Shown: positions 8,892-17,744 of the stretch, piece after piece
How positions within the stretch are numbered: position 1 is the first letter of the stretch
Layout of the letters: each line of letters opens with the position of its first letter
NCBI GenBank assembly: GCA_009843635.1
Contig: VYDB01000040.1
Location: 1-64,000, forward strand
DNA: 64,000 bases
From: Gammaproteobacteria bacterium
GTDB taxonomy: Bacteria > Pseudomonadota > Gammaproteobacteria > Pseudomonadales > Azotimanducaceae
Direction: 5' to 3'
Notes under the pieces: model-generated
The model's database searches: none
Seen by the model: only the letters and a program-made list of their open reading frames with translations
Told to the model about the DNA's origin: nothing
Program-made: the position numbers and the translations under genes

Positions 8892-11800
8892 ATGATCGGA
8901 GGGCTTGGCAAGAGTGGGCGGCGACGGCTAGCCGTATTGGCAGGATCGCTTGCCGTCATCGGTCTGCTGACGACCATTCTGCACTCGATGGAATGGCTTG
9001 ATGCCGAGCCAGACGCGCCACCAGACCCGGCGGCTGAGACCGTCATTGCGGGTGCAGCCGCCCGCATAGCTGCGGAAAGCGAGGGCGCTTTTGCGAGTGC
9101 CGAAGTCGTGGCGGCACCAATGGGACAGGCACGTGCAAACCTTGATGCCGCACCGGCTGCTCATTTGCCCGCTCCACCAAGTGGCTATTCGTTCGTCGAA
9201 TTCCACGGACAAATGTCCAAAGCCGTCCTTGAACGCCGAGATTCGAAGGGAAGCGAGCTTTCCGATGTTGGGTTCGAGTGGCTGGGCACGCCGACTTCAC
9301 TCGACGTGCTGGCTGCACAGGCCGCCGAAGCTGAACGGGATTGGTCGTTCGGCTGGATACGGCTGGCGCACAATGCCAGGGTCGGCGACCTAGCGCAGGC
9401 GTTGCAGGGCACGGACGCGGAGATCGTCGGCGCTTCGGGTAGCTTGGTTCGCGCCAGGCTGCCCGGCGACAAGGTCCGGCTGCAGGCTATCTTGGCGTTG
9501 CCCGAGGTCGACGGGCTCGGCGTGGCGCCTGCCTCAGCGAAACTGCAGGCCGTCGCGAAACAGGCATCGGAAAGGCAGGTGCACGAGCCGATTCCCGTCT
9601 TCGTGACGTTGATGGCCGGCGACCCGGACGGCCGCTGGCGGCGTGAGCTCGAGGAACTCGGCGCGGTGGTGGGACGTTTCGACCCCGACATCCGGGTGTA
9701 TGCGGCGAATGCGACGCACGCTGCCCTCCAAGCAATGGCGGCGGCCGATTTCGTCATGGCCATCGAGCCGGTGGGCGTCATCGAAGCCGCGCACGACACT
9801 GCGGTTCCTGCCATGGGGGCGGACGCCTTGCGCATGTACCTAGGTTCCCCAGGCTTCTACTCAGGCATTGGCGGCGCACCCGTTCCCATCGCCGTGATGG
9901 ATACCGGGCTCAACGTCAACCACTTGGATATCTCGTCGAACCGCAGTGGCATTTGCGGCGCCAACTTCGTGTACTTCAATCCCTTTGTTGACGAAGAGGA
10001 CCTGTGGTTCGATGCCTACGGGCATGGTACGCACGTGACCGGGACGATCGCGGGGAACGGCACGGTGGAACCACGCTATGCAGGCATGGCCCCTCTAGTG
10101 AGGCATATTCGCTTCGCCAAGGTGCTCAGCCATTACGGCTTTGGAAACGACGTCTCCATCCTTCGCGGCATGGACTTCCTGGCGGGGTCGACGGCCTGTC
10201 CGGAATCCGGCTGGTCAACCGATCCGGTCAAGCCGCTAGTCGTCAACATGAGCCTGTCCAAAACGGCTCGGGTGTGGGAAGGGAGGGGCGTTTCGGAACG
10301 CAAGCTCGACGCCATCGTTTGGAACCACCGGCAGTTTTACGTTGTCGCCCAGTCGAACGCGAACATTCATGGATTCTCGAACTACGGTTCGGCAAAGAAC
10401 TCCCTCGCGGTGGGCGCGGCGAGGGACAGCGGCAGTCTGGCCGGGTTCAGCAGCCACGGCCCCACTGCGGACGGCCGGCTGGCGCCCCAGGTGGTCGGCG
10501 TTGGCGTTGGCGTCCGTTCGCCTGCAGGTGATGGCAGTCGTGGCGGGTACCGTACATTGAGTGGGACGAGCATGTCGTCGCCAGCCGTGGCTGGCGTGGC
10601 CGCGTTGTTGATGGAAGGGGTGCCGGCCCATCGGGAGCAGCCAGCGCTGGTGCGGGCGCGGCTGATGGCCAGCGCCATCAAGCCTGATGCTTGGATGGCA
10701 GACCAGAGCGTGTTTCCCACTGACAACTCGAACGGCCCCGGCAGCCTCCAGCTTCAATACGGGCTTGGCAAGGTGTCCGCCCGCACCAGCGTTCTCAACA
10801 GGAACCAGCCGGACGGTTGGTGGAGCGGCAGCTCGGTCTCCCGACTCAACGAGGGTGAATACGCCTATCGCGAAATCGAAGTGCCGCAGGGCGCGAGCCG
10901 GCTCGATTTGGTGTTGGCTTGGGATGAACCCCCCACGGACACCTTGGCCAGCGCGGTCCTGAACGACCTTGATCTCTGGCTTGACCACGGCGGCGACTGC
11001 GAAGCGGAGCCGTGCGGGGAGTACGCATCCCGGTCAAGCGTGGACAATGTCGAATGGATCGTCGTCCGCAATCCGGCGCCGGGCACCTACCGGGCAAAGG
11101 TGGCAGCGACACGCGTCTATACCGATCCACCCCGTGCGGCACTGGCCTGGACCGTGGTACGAGGCGCGTCGACGCCCAATCTCGAGATCACCGTGGATAG
11201 GACGCTAGTGGAGGTTGAGGACCGCAATGACGAACGAGAACTGACGCTTAGCCTCAAAGCCGACGCGTACGTTGCCGCGGGAACGCGGGTGCACATTGAC
11301 TGTCGCGGCGTCGACGGCTCCGGCTGCAGCAGACGCGAGTTTCGCCTAACTGCCGAGCGTGAGGACGGCATCGCGCAAGAAGTCGATGCTTGGCTCGGCG
11401 ACGATCCCATTGAGGTTGGTGAACTCGCGGTGGGGGAAACCTGGAAGGCGAAGGTCGTCTTCGAAAATCTTGCCGAGGGCGATGCCGACGCCTTTCGCCT
11501 GCACTTCAAGGCCAGCGCTTGGAATGCCAATGGGGATTCGACATCCGTGCTTACGCGGACGAAGGGGACGGACGCCGCCGTGCCGGAAGCAGCGATGCCT
11601 GCTAACGATCTTTTCCGGAGCGCCCTATTGATCGAGGGGGAGGAGGGTGCCGCTGAACTGGATCTCCTAGGTGCTGTGGTTGAGCCCGGCGAACCGTTGC
11701 TTCCAACGGGGGGTGATCGCCCCGCGGGCTCGATGTGGTACGAGTGGACCGCCCCGTCGGACGGCAAGGCTTCCTTCAGCGTCACGCCTGATGCGCAATC

Positions 11801-14288
11801 CGGCTCCACCCACACGGTGTGGGTCGATGTGTTCAGCGGCGAGCGCATCGCCGCGTTGGAGCCTGTTGCTTCCGCGGCTTGGGGCGCTCAGTTCTTTGCG
11901 GAGTCGGGGCAGGTCTATCGAGTCCGGATCAGCCACGAACGCGGAGCCGCTGCGGCGGTTCTCAATTGGTCGTCGGGTTCGCGTCCCGCCAACGACGACT
12001 TCGCGGCTGCAGCGGTTCTGGAGGATTCGGATGGCAGTGTCGAAGGAAGCAACGAGGGGGCTACCCTGGAGCCCGGCGAGTTTTTTGGTGACCTGGCGTC
12101 CACCGTCTGGTACCAGTGGACGGCGCCGAGTGACGGCGCGTGGCAGTTCGCTTCCAGCGCCGGGGATATGCGAGTGCTTGCGTTTTCGGGGGAAAGCCTC
12201 CAGGACCTCCGCTTGGTGTCCGGGTTCGCGCGGGATTGGGCGGTGTTCCCGGCGAGTCGCGACGCCGTCTATTGGATCGCCGTGGCGTCCCGGAACGCCG
12301 AATCCGCTGGACAGGCGTACGAACTGACTTGGTCCGGCCTCGAACGGGAACCGGGCAACGACGACTTCGCCGGCGCGGAGGAGATTCCGGGCGAGGCATC
12401 GTCCAGGCATGGCGTGGGCATTGATGGAGATGCCACGGTGGAGCCCGGCGAGCCCGTCGAAAGCGGAATCAGAACGAAGTGGTGGTCTTGGACCGCCCCG
12501 TCGGATGGGCGCTACGTCTGGCGGCTTGACGAATTGACGCGCCCGACATCAGGACCCGACAGCCGTCTGATGGTGTCGGTCTTCATTGGCGACGAGCTGG
12601 ACGCCCTGCAGCTTGTCGCCACCAACGGCACGCAGATGGCCGTCGAGTTTGCCTTTGATGCCGTCGGGGGCACGCGGTACTGGATCTCCGCCGGGATGCC
12701 TGCGGCGGACCAGTGGGCGTTCACGTCTTGGCAATGGCGGTATGCCGACGTGACGCTGGTGTGGGGGCCGACGCCCGACAACGACGAGGCGTCGGCAGCA
12801 GCGACGTTGGCTGGTACGTCCGGATCGGTTGCCGGCTCGAATGCGTTCGCGACGGGTGCGAGTGGTGAACGAATCGATGTTTTCGGTCGCTCGACCTTGT
12901 GGTGGACCTACGAGGCCCCCGCTTCGGGCTGGGTCCGCTTCGCGGTTGATGGCGACGGCGGGCCGTGGGCGTTGACGGTTCACCGGGAATCCGCCGACGG
13001 AATGGGCGATCTGGAGGTTTTAGGGACCAGTCGTTGGCAGCGCAGCGACGGAGAAGTGCTGTTCAAAGCAAGGGAAGGAGTCCGCTACATGATCGCGCTC
13101 GGCGTGCGCGGAGGCGGGCCGGGCGGCGATTTCACTTTGCGGTGGGAGGAGGCTGACGATCCGGGCTGGCTTCGTTACGCTGGACGCTTGGCGGATGGCG
13201 ACCGCGACTCCGGGGGCAATCCCATCGAGATGAGGAATCCGGGTAACCTCGCTATGCGTGGCGACGGCACGGCGCTTTACTTGGCCTCTGGGATCGGGCT
13301 GCAGGTGTTCGAGCGGGATCCGGTGACCGGTTCGCTCGATTACGCCCAACTGCTGGAGACCGACTTCGACCTTGCCCGCGCCGCCCTGCTTTGGGATCCG
13401 CACCGCAACCGGCTGGTCGTGGACAACTGCCGCGAATGGCGATCATTCGCCCCGGTCGGCGATGGACTGGAACTCGCGGATCTTGGCGACTTACCTGCAG
13501 TCAACGATCCCAGCGCCTGCTACCAAAGCGACTATCGCTTCCTGTTCATGGATCGCGACGGCTCGAATCTCTACCGGGTGGGTCCTGACTATCAGGGTCT
13601 TTCACACTTTGCCGTGGACGACGGAGGTGGATTGCGATCTGTCGGCGAACAACAGGGGGTGATAGCGGCCGTGTTGTCCAACGCCGGTGAGCACCTCTAC
13701 GCAGCAAATCGCAGTGAACTGCTGGTGTTCACGCGAAATGTTGAAACGGGTGAACCATCCCGGACGGACTTCAGAGAGGCCATCGACGTGACATGTTGCG
13801 GGCGGAGGCCCCGACTGATGACCGACGACGTCCATCTCTACGTGTTCGACCAACGCGGCGAGCGCACGAACCTGTTCTCCTTGGAGGATCCGTTGAACCC
13901 TAAACGGCTGGCAACGCTCCCGCAGTTCTGGCCGACAGCTTTCCGAGGCGGAAACTGGGAAACCCATTGCCAGTTCGCTGACCTCCGCAGCAATGCCGCC
14001 GTTGACGTGTTCTGCGCCGGTTTGGCGTTCACCGTGCGGTGGGATGCCGAAGCAGGGCGGCTCGCCGGGACGGATTGGATCAGCGCATTACAGAGCGACC
14101 GGTTCAACGGACCGCCGATGCCCGACTTCCGCGCTCCCGAAGGCTTAGCCGTGAGCCCGGACGACCGCCACATCTATCTCAGCACGCCGCAGCACGGCAT
14201 CTTGACCTTTGGGCGCGACTCGCCCCCGGGCGAAGAGGGGGATGCGGCGGGCGCGTCGATCAACGTATCTTCCGCAACTGGTAGCTGA
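8892..14288 (+). CDS. Giant subtilisin-like (S8) serine protease with four repeats and a C-terminal propeller-like region
   Basis: A 1798-residue exported protein. An N-terminal signal anchor (residues about 11-32) is followed by a pro-region and an S8 domain. Its triad is visible: Asp337 in AVMDTGLNVNH, His378 in YGHGTHVTGTIAG, and Ser560 in SGTSMSSPAVAGVAALL. After a jelly-roll-like segment (ETYEVP/EIEVPQGASRLDLVLAWDEPP) come four repeats of 120-140 residues, each with P-x-N-D and W-x-x-W-T-A-P-S-D-G. The last 350 residues contain several short ALYLASG/LYRVG/IYLSTP strands, typical of a beta-propeller. No sortase or autotransporter domain is seen. It probably digests proteins outside the cytoplasm or at the surface. 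Confidence 0.9.
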   Translation: MIGGLGKSGRRRLAVLAGSLAVIGLLTTILHSMEWLDAEPDAPPDPAAETVIAGAAARIAAESEGAFASAEVVAAPMGQARANLDAAPAAHLPAPPSGYSFVEFHGQMSKAVLERRDSKGSELSDVGFEWLGTPTSLDVLAAQAAEAERDWSFGWIRLAHNARVGDLAQALQGTDAEIVGASGSLVRARLPGDKVRLQAILALPEVDGLGVAPASAKLQAVAKQASERQVHEPIPVFVTLMAGDPDGRWRRELEELGAVVGRFDPDIRVYAANATHAALQAMAAADFVMAIEPVGVIEAAHDTAVPAMGADALRMYLGSPGFYSGIGGAPVPIAVMDTGLNVNHLDISSNRSGICGANFVYFNPFVDEEDLWFDAYGHGTHVTGTIAGNGTVEPRYAGMAPLVRHIRFAKVLSHYGFGNDVSILRGMDFLAGSTACPESGWSTDPVKPLVVNMSLSKTARVWEGRGVSERKLDAIVWNHRQFYVVAQSNANIHGFSNYGSAKNSLAVGAARDSGSLAGFSSHGPTADGRLAPQVVGVGVGVRSPAGDGSRGGYRTLSGTSMSSPAVAGVAALLMEGVPAHREQPALVRARLMASAIKPDAWMADQSVFPTDNSNGPGSLQLQYGLGKVSARTSVLNRNQPDGWWSGSSVSRLNEGEYAYREIEVPQGASRLDLVLAWDEPPTDTLASAVLNDLDLWLDHGGDCEAEPCGEYASRSSVDNVEWIVVRNPAPGTYRAKVAATRVYTDPPRAALAWTVVRGASTPNLEITVDRTLVEVEDRNDERELTLSLKADAYVAAGTRVHIDCRGVDGSGCSRREFRLTAEREDGIAQEVDAWLGDDPIEVGELAVGETWKAKVVFENLAEGDADAFRLHFKASAWNANGDSTSVLTRTKGTDAAVPEAAMPANDLFRSALLIEGEEGAAELDLLGAVVEPGEPLLPTGGDRPAGSMWYEWTAPSDGKASFSVTPDAQSGSTHTVWVDVFSGERIAALEPVASAAWGAQFFAESGQVYRVRISHERGAAAAVLNWSSGSRPANDDFAAAAVLEDSDGSVEGSNEGATLEPGEFFGDLASTVWYQWTAPSDGAWQFASSAGDMRVLAFSGESLQDLRLVSGFARDWAVFPASRDAVYWIAVASRNAESAGQAYELTWSGLEREPGNDDFAGAEEIPGEASSRHGVGIDGDATVEPGEPVESGIRTKWWSWTAPSDGRYVWRLDELTRPTSGPDSRLMVSVFIGDELDALQLVATNGTQMAVEFAFDAVGGTRYWISAGMPAADQWAFTSWQWRYADVTLVWGPTPDNDEASAAATLAGTSGSVAGSNAFATGASGERIDVFGRSTLWWTYEAPASGWVRFAVDGDGGPWALTVHRESADGMGDLEVLGTSRWQRSDGEVLFKAREGVRYMIALGVRGGGPGGDFTLRWEEADDPGWLRYAGRLADGDRDSGGNPIEMRNPGNLAMRGDGTALYLASGIGLQVFERDPVTGSLDYAQLLETDFDLARAALLWDPHRNRLVVDNCREWRSFAPVGDGLELADLGDLPAVNDPSACYQSDYRFLFMDRDGSNLYRVGPDYQGLSHFAVDDGGGLRSVGEQQGVIAAVLSNAGEHLYAANRSELLVFTRNVETGEPSRTDFREAIDVTCCGRRPRLMTDDVHLYVFDQRGERTNLFSLEDPLNPKRLATLPQFWPTAFRGGNWETHCQFADLRSNAAVDVFCAGLAFTVRWDAEAGRLAGTDWISALQSDRFNGPPMPDFRAPEGLAVSPDDRHIYLSTPQHGILTFGRDSPPGEEGDAAGASINVSSATGS
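11598..13160 (+). repeat. Four intragenic repeats in the giant protease (WxWTAPSDG domains)
   Basis: Four diverged repeats begin at 11598, 11985, 12351 and 12774. Each starts with P-[AGD]-N-D, has a G-[ST]-x-x-G-S-N-like segment with EPGE, then W-[YW]-x-W-T-A-P-S-D-G (last copy WWTYEAPASG), and ends with a YR/YW-I/V-x-I-type strand. They resemble pre-peptidase C-terminal-like beta-sandwiches that act in substrate or surface binding. The fourth copy has decayed most in the signature. Confidence 0.8.
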
Positions 14289-14318
14289 CCGTCTCCTTGG
14301 CAGCCAGTGAAGTGCGCA

Positions 14319-15413
14319 TCAGCCTCCCAGCAGGTCCAACGACTCCAAGTCCTCGCACATCGCGATGCTGCGTTTGGCCATGGTCATGAACATGTCGTTG
14401 CCGCGTTCCGTTTCGCCGACGATCATCGAGGCAACCACCGCCATGTGCAGCCCGGCGGGCGCATGGCGGCGGTACAGCTTCCAGCAGGCGTCCCAGCTTA
14501 GATCGACGCCGTAGCTGCGCAGCACGTCCAGGTAGTGCTTGAGCAGCCCGCGCTCTTCCTGGGCGCGGTGCTCTGGCGCAAGCGATGTGCCCATGAAGTA
14601 GCTCGCGTCATTGAGGGCGCAGCCGAGCCCTATCGATTGCCAGTCGAATACCGTGAGCGGACGCGGCGGGCTGTCGCTGGCCTCGCCGAAGATCATGTTG
14701 TCGAGCCGGTAGTCGATGTGGATCAGGGTTTGGGGGCCTGCATAGCTGCCGTAGGCGGCCTGCGCCTCGCCGAAATGGGTGACGGCGTTCAGTTCGGCGG
14801 CGCTGAGACGGTCGGCGTAGCGCTCGGTGAAACCTTGTTGGGTCGTGTTGTAGATCGGCGTTTCGCCGGGGTTGGTTGGCGGGCGAACCAGCAGTTCCTG
14901 CTGGGCGAGGGCTGCGTCGCCCCAGCGCGGACCCTGCAGCTTGGCGAGTTCCTCCAAGGCCAAGGCGGCTTGGTCGGTGTTGCACTCCGAGCGCTGGTCA
15001 ATTTGGAAGCCGGGTGCCAGATCCTCCATCAGCAGCATGAACTCGTGGGTGTCGGGATCGAACTGGATCGCCAATATGGCCGGGGTGCGGATGTCCACCG
15101 TGGCGGCCAAGGTGGAGTAGAAGAGCACCTCCCGTTCGTAGTTTCGCAGCAGCACGCCGGTCTGCCGGCTGGTGGGGTCGGTGGCCGGAAACTTGCCCAC
15201 CAGGGTCTTCGGCAGGGTGCCGTCCGCCGACAGCGTGAAGCGGGCGTTCTGCCCGACCTGACCGGCGCCGATGCGCTGCCAGCTCACTGACTCGACCGTG
15301 CCGGTCAAGCCGGCTTGGTTGAGGATGGCGGTTAGGTCGGCGGGGGTCACTTGATCCGGGCTGGACAGGACCGGCGCCTTGGAGGGCGGCATGAATTCGA
15401 CGGCTTGGGGCAT
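14319..15413 (-). CDS. Aminoglycoside phosphotransferase-fold kinase (ecdysteroid-kinase-like)
   Basis: A 364-residue kinase-fold protein of the APH/choline-kinase group. It has the catalytic loop HIDYRLDNMIF (H-x-D-x-x-x-x-N) and the metal-binding VFDWQSIG. A conserved front half binds ATP, with LLMEDLAPG as hinge. Related proteins in Mycobacterium and marine proteobacteria sit with acyl-CoA dehydrogenases or steroid genes, but no substrate is established. The start is uncertain: ATG at 15413 is chosen, with GTG at 15437 and an internal ATG 18 codons later as alternatives; none has a good ribosome site. It is divergent from the LLM oxidoreductase, 50 bases away. Confidence 0.8.
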   Translation of the reverse strand: MPQAVEFMPPSKAPVLSSPDQVTPADLTAILNQAGLTGTVESVSWQRIGAGQVGQNARFTLSADGTLPKTLVGKFPATDPTSRQTGVLLRNYEREVLFYSTLAATVDIRTPAILAIQFDPDTHEFMLLMEDLAPGFQIDQRSECNTDQAALALEELAKLQGPRWGDAALAQQELLVRPPTNPGETPIYNTTQQGFTERYADRLSAAELNAVTHFGEAQAAYGSYAGPQTLIHIDYRLDNMIFGEASDSPPRPLTVFDWQSIGLGCALNDASYFMGTSLAPEHRAQEERGLLKHYLDVLRSYGVDLSWDACWKLYRRHAPAGLHMAVVASMIVGETERGNDMFMTMAKRSIAMCEDLESLDLLGG

Positions 15414-15463
15414 TGCGACGGCGCTTGATACTATCACGCGCCGAATTGCGACTAGGAAGCCCC

Positions 15464-16564
15464 ATGTCCAGCCAAGCCTACCCCGTGTACCGCTCGAAGT
15501 ATCCGGAACTCGGCTTCTACGGCCTGCCGGGCCATACCCGCGCGCCGAGGGACATTCTGCAGCAGGCGCGCGATGCGGAAGCGCTTGGCATCGGCAACCT
15601 GATGATCTCGGAACGGGCCGACTACAAGGAGATTGCGGCCATCTGCGGCGCCTGTGCTGCGGTCACGGAGTCCATCAGCATCGGCACCTCGGCGACCAAC
15701 CTTAACCTGCGCCATCCGTTGGTCACGGCCTCCATGGGCTCCACGCTCAACCGGCTCTCCAACGGCCGCTTCGCGCTTGGCCTTGCCAAGGGGGTGGCCG
15801 TGCGTTGGCGCGCATTGGGCCTCGATTTCCCCACCTACGCCCGGGAGCGGGAGTTCATCGACCTGCTGCGCCGCCTCTGGCGCGGCGAGACCGTCCGCAA
15901 CCATCAAGGCGAACTCGGCGACTTCGGGCAGATCGGCCTAGCGTCATACATCGATGAGGACATTCCCATTCTCTATGTCGGCTTTGGCCCGAAGAGCTTG
16001 GTCAACGCGGGGCGCATCTACGACGGCGTCCACCTGCACACGTTCATGGGGGACCACGCGCTGAGGGGCGCCGTGGCCCAAGTGCGGCAGGGCGAGCGGG
16101 AGGCTGGCCGGGCGCCGGGCACAGTCAAGGTATGGTCGGTGCTGGCCACCGCGTGCGATGCGTCCGAGGAGCGGTATCTGCGGCTCATCGTGGCGCGGCT
16201 GGCGTCCTATCTGCAAATTCCCGGCTACGGCGAAATGCTGGTGGCCATCAACGGCTGGGATACCGAGGCTTTTGAGCGGTTTCGAGCCGATGCGACCGTG
16301 CGGGCCATGCCGGGATTGATGGACAGCGTCGCCTCGCTGGAGCAAATCGCTGCCGTTGAGAAACTGCTGCCCGAGTCGTGGCGGCCAGCAGCGGTGGGCG
16401 ACGCCAAGACTTGCGCCGCCCGCTGGCTGGACGAGTTCGAGGCGGGGGCGGACGGCATCATCATCCACGCCAGCACCCCGGAGGAGTTCGCCCCGGTGCT
16501 GGTGGAGTACGAGAAGATTAGGCCCAATGAGCGCTTCGCCGAGCGCACCAACCGGCCTGCGTAG
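15464..16564 (+). CDS. LLM-class (luciferase-like) flavin/F420 oxidoreductase
   Basis: A 366-residue TIM-barrel oxidoreductase of the bacterial luciferase-like superfamily. It shows the N-terminal GFYGLPGHTRAPRDILQQ and ISERADYKEIAAICGACAA, the typical TSATNLNLRHPLVTASM (non-prolyl cis-peptide region), NGRFALGLAKG and ILYVGFGPKSL. The group uses F420 or FMN; cofactor choice cannot be read from sequence. The ATG at 15464 follows AGGAAG. It is 23 bases before the unknown 375-residue protein gene and is probably its operon partner. Confidence 0.85.
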   Translation: MSSQAYPVYRSKYPELGFYGLPGHTRAPRDILQQARDAEALGIGNLMISERADYKEIAAICGACAAVTESISIGTSATNLNLRHPLVTASMGSTLNRLSNGRFALGLAKGVAVRWRALGLDFPTYAREREFIDLLRRLWRGETVRNHQGELGDFGQIGLASYIDEDIPILYVGFGPKSLVNAGRIYDGVHLHTFMGDHALRGAVAQVRQGEREAGRAPGTVKVWSVLATACDASEERYLRLIVARLASYLQIPGYGEMLVAINGWDTEAFERFRADATVRAMPGLMDSVASLEQIAAVEKLLPESWRPAAVGDAKTCAARWLDEFEAGADGIIIHASTPEEFAPVLVEYEKIRPNERFAERTNRPA

Positions 16565-16587
16565 TCCAGAATCTCAGAGGAGGCACT

Positions 16588-17715
16588 GTGCTCAACAAGC
16601 TCGACGACTATCCGGTCCATCAGACGCCGGAGCCGCTTGCCCACCCGGCCACCAGCGACCGCAACGCCTACGACCGTACTTGGTACAACGGCTATGCTAC
16701 GGACGGCAGCTACTACTTTGGCATCGGCATGGCGGTGTACCCCCATCGCGGCGTACTCGACTGCGCCTTCAGCGTGGTGCGTCCCGATGGCCTGCAACAC
16801 TGCTTCTTCGCATCGAGGCGGGCACCTCGGGAACGCACGGAAATGCAGGTCGGACCCATGCGCATCGAGGTGCTCGAACCGATGAAGCGGGCGCGGGTAA
16901 CGCTGGATGACAACGACAGCGGTCTCGCTTGCGAGCTTATGTTCTCGGCGCGCACGGCGGCGATTCAGGAAGGGCGGCAGACCTTGTGGCAGGGCGCCCG
17001 CCGGGTGATGGATGCCACCCGCTTTGCCCAGTTCGGCGCTTGGAGCGGCACCGTCCGCACCCCGGGCGGGGACATCGCCGTGCACGAAGCCCAATGCCGG
17101 GCCACCAAGGACCGCTCCTGGGGCGTGCGCGGGGTGGGCGAACCGGAAGTTGGCGGCGCGCCCCAAGCGCCGGGCAGCTTCTTCTTCCTATGGGCACCGC
17201 TGTTCTGGGAGGATCATGTCTCCCACGCCATCTTCTTCGATGGGCCAAGAGGGGAGGCATTGGTGCGCGAAGCGCTCACCGCGCCCCTCTATGCTGAAGA
17301 GGACGCCGTGCCCGATGTTGAGGATGGCCACGTCGAGCGCATGGCCGACGTCAAGCACCGTGTCCGCTATCGAGCGGGTACCCGGCTGGCGCAGCGCGTC
17401 GCGCTCGACCTCATCCCGCTAGCCGGCGAGCCGCGCAACATCGTTCTGGAGCCAATGCTGCGCTTTCAAATGAAGGGGCTCGGCTACGCCCACCCCAAGT
17501 GGCGGCAGGGCGCTTGGCAGGGGGAGTTGGCCACTGGACACGAGACCTTTGACCCCAACGATCTCAACCTGCTCGCCCCGGAGAACCTGCACGTGCAGCA
17601 GGTGGTGCGGGCTCGGGATGGTTCCGGGGAGGGCATCGGCGTCGTGGAGCAAGCCGTCATCGGACCTCACGCCCCGTCCGGCTTCACGGCTTTTCTGGAC
17701 GGCGCTTCGGGATAG
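16588..17715 (+). CDS. Uncharacterised 375-residue protein (possible DUF7064/7065-like lipocalin-type fold)
   Basis: I do not recognise this with certainty. It starts at a GTG seven bases after AGGAGG. It has no signal peptide or membrane segment. It shows strand-rich, tryptophan-rich sequence such as NRNAYDRTWYNGY, GSYYFGIGMAVYPHRG, DRSWGVRGVG and FFFLWAPLFWEDH. The DRSWGVR motif and general layout recall the AttH/CrtC-like and DUF7064/7065 proteins that accompany steroid or terpenoid catabolism genes. It follows an LLM oxidoreductase by 23 bases and converges with a GPH transporter. A role in handling a hydrophobic substrate is only a guess. Confidence 0.55.
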   Translation: MLNKLDDYPVHQTPEPLAHPATSDRNAYDRTWYNGYATDGSYYFGIGMAVYPHRGVLDCAFSVVRPDGLQHCFFASRRAPRERTEMQVGPMRIEVLEPMKRARVTLDDNDSGLACELMFSARTAAIQEGRQTLWQGARRVMDATRFAQFGAWSGTVRTPGGDIAVHEAQCRATKDRSWGVRGVGEPEVGGAPQAPGSFFFLWAPLFWEDHVSHAIFFDGPRGEALVREALTAPLYAEEDAVPDVEDGHVERMADVKHRVRYRAGTRLAQRVALDLIPLAGEPRNIVLEPMLRFQMKGLGYAHPKWRQGAWQGELATGHETFDPNDLNLLAPENLHVQQVVRARDGSGEGIGVVEQAVIGPHAPSGFTAFLDGASG

Positions 17716-17744
17716 ACGGAGGTGCCTTCGATTGTGGCGGGCGC

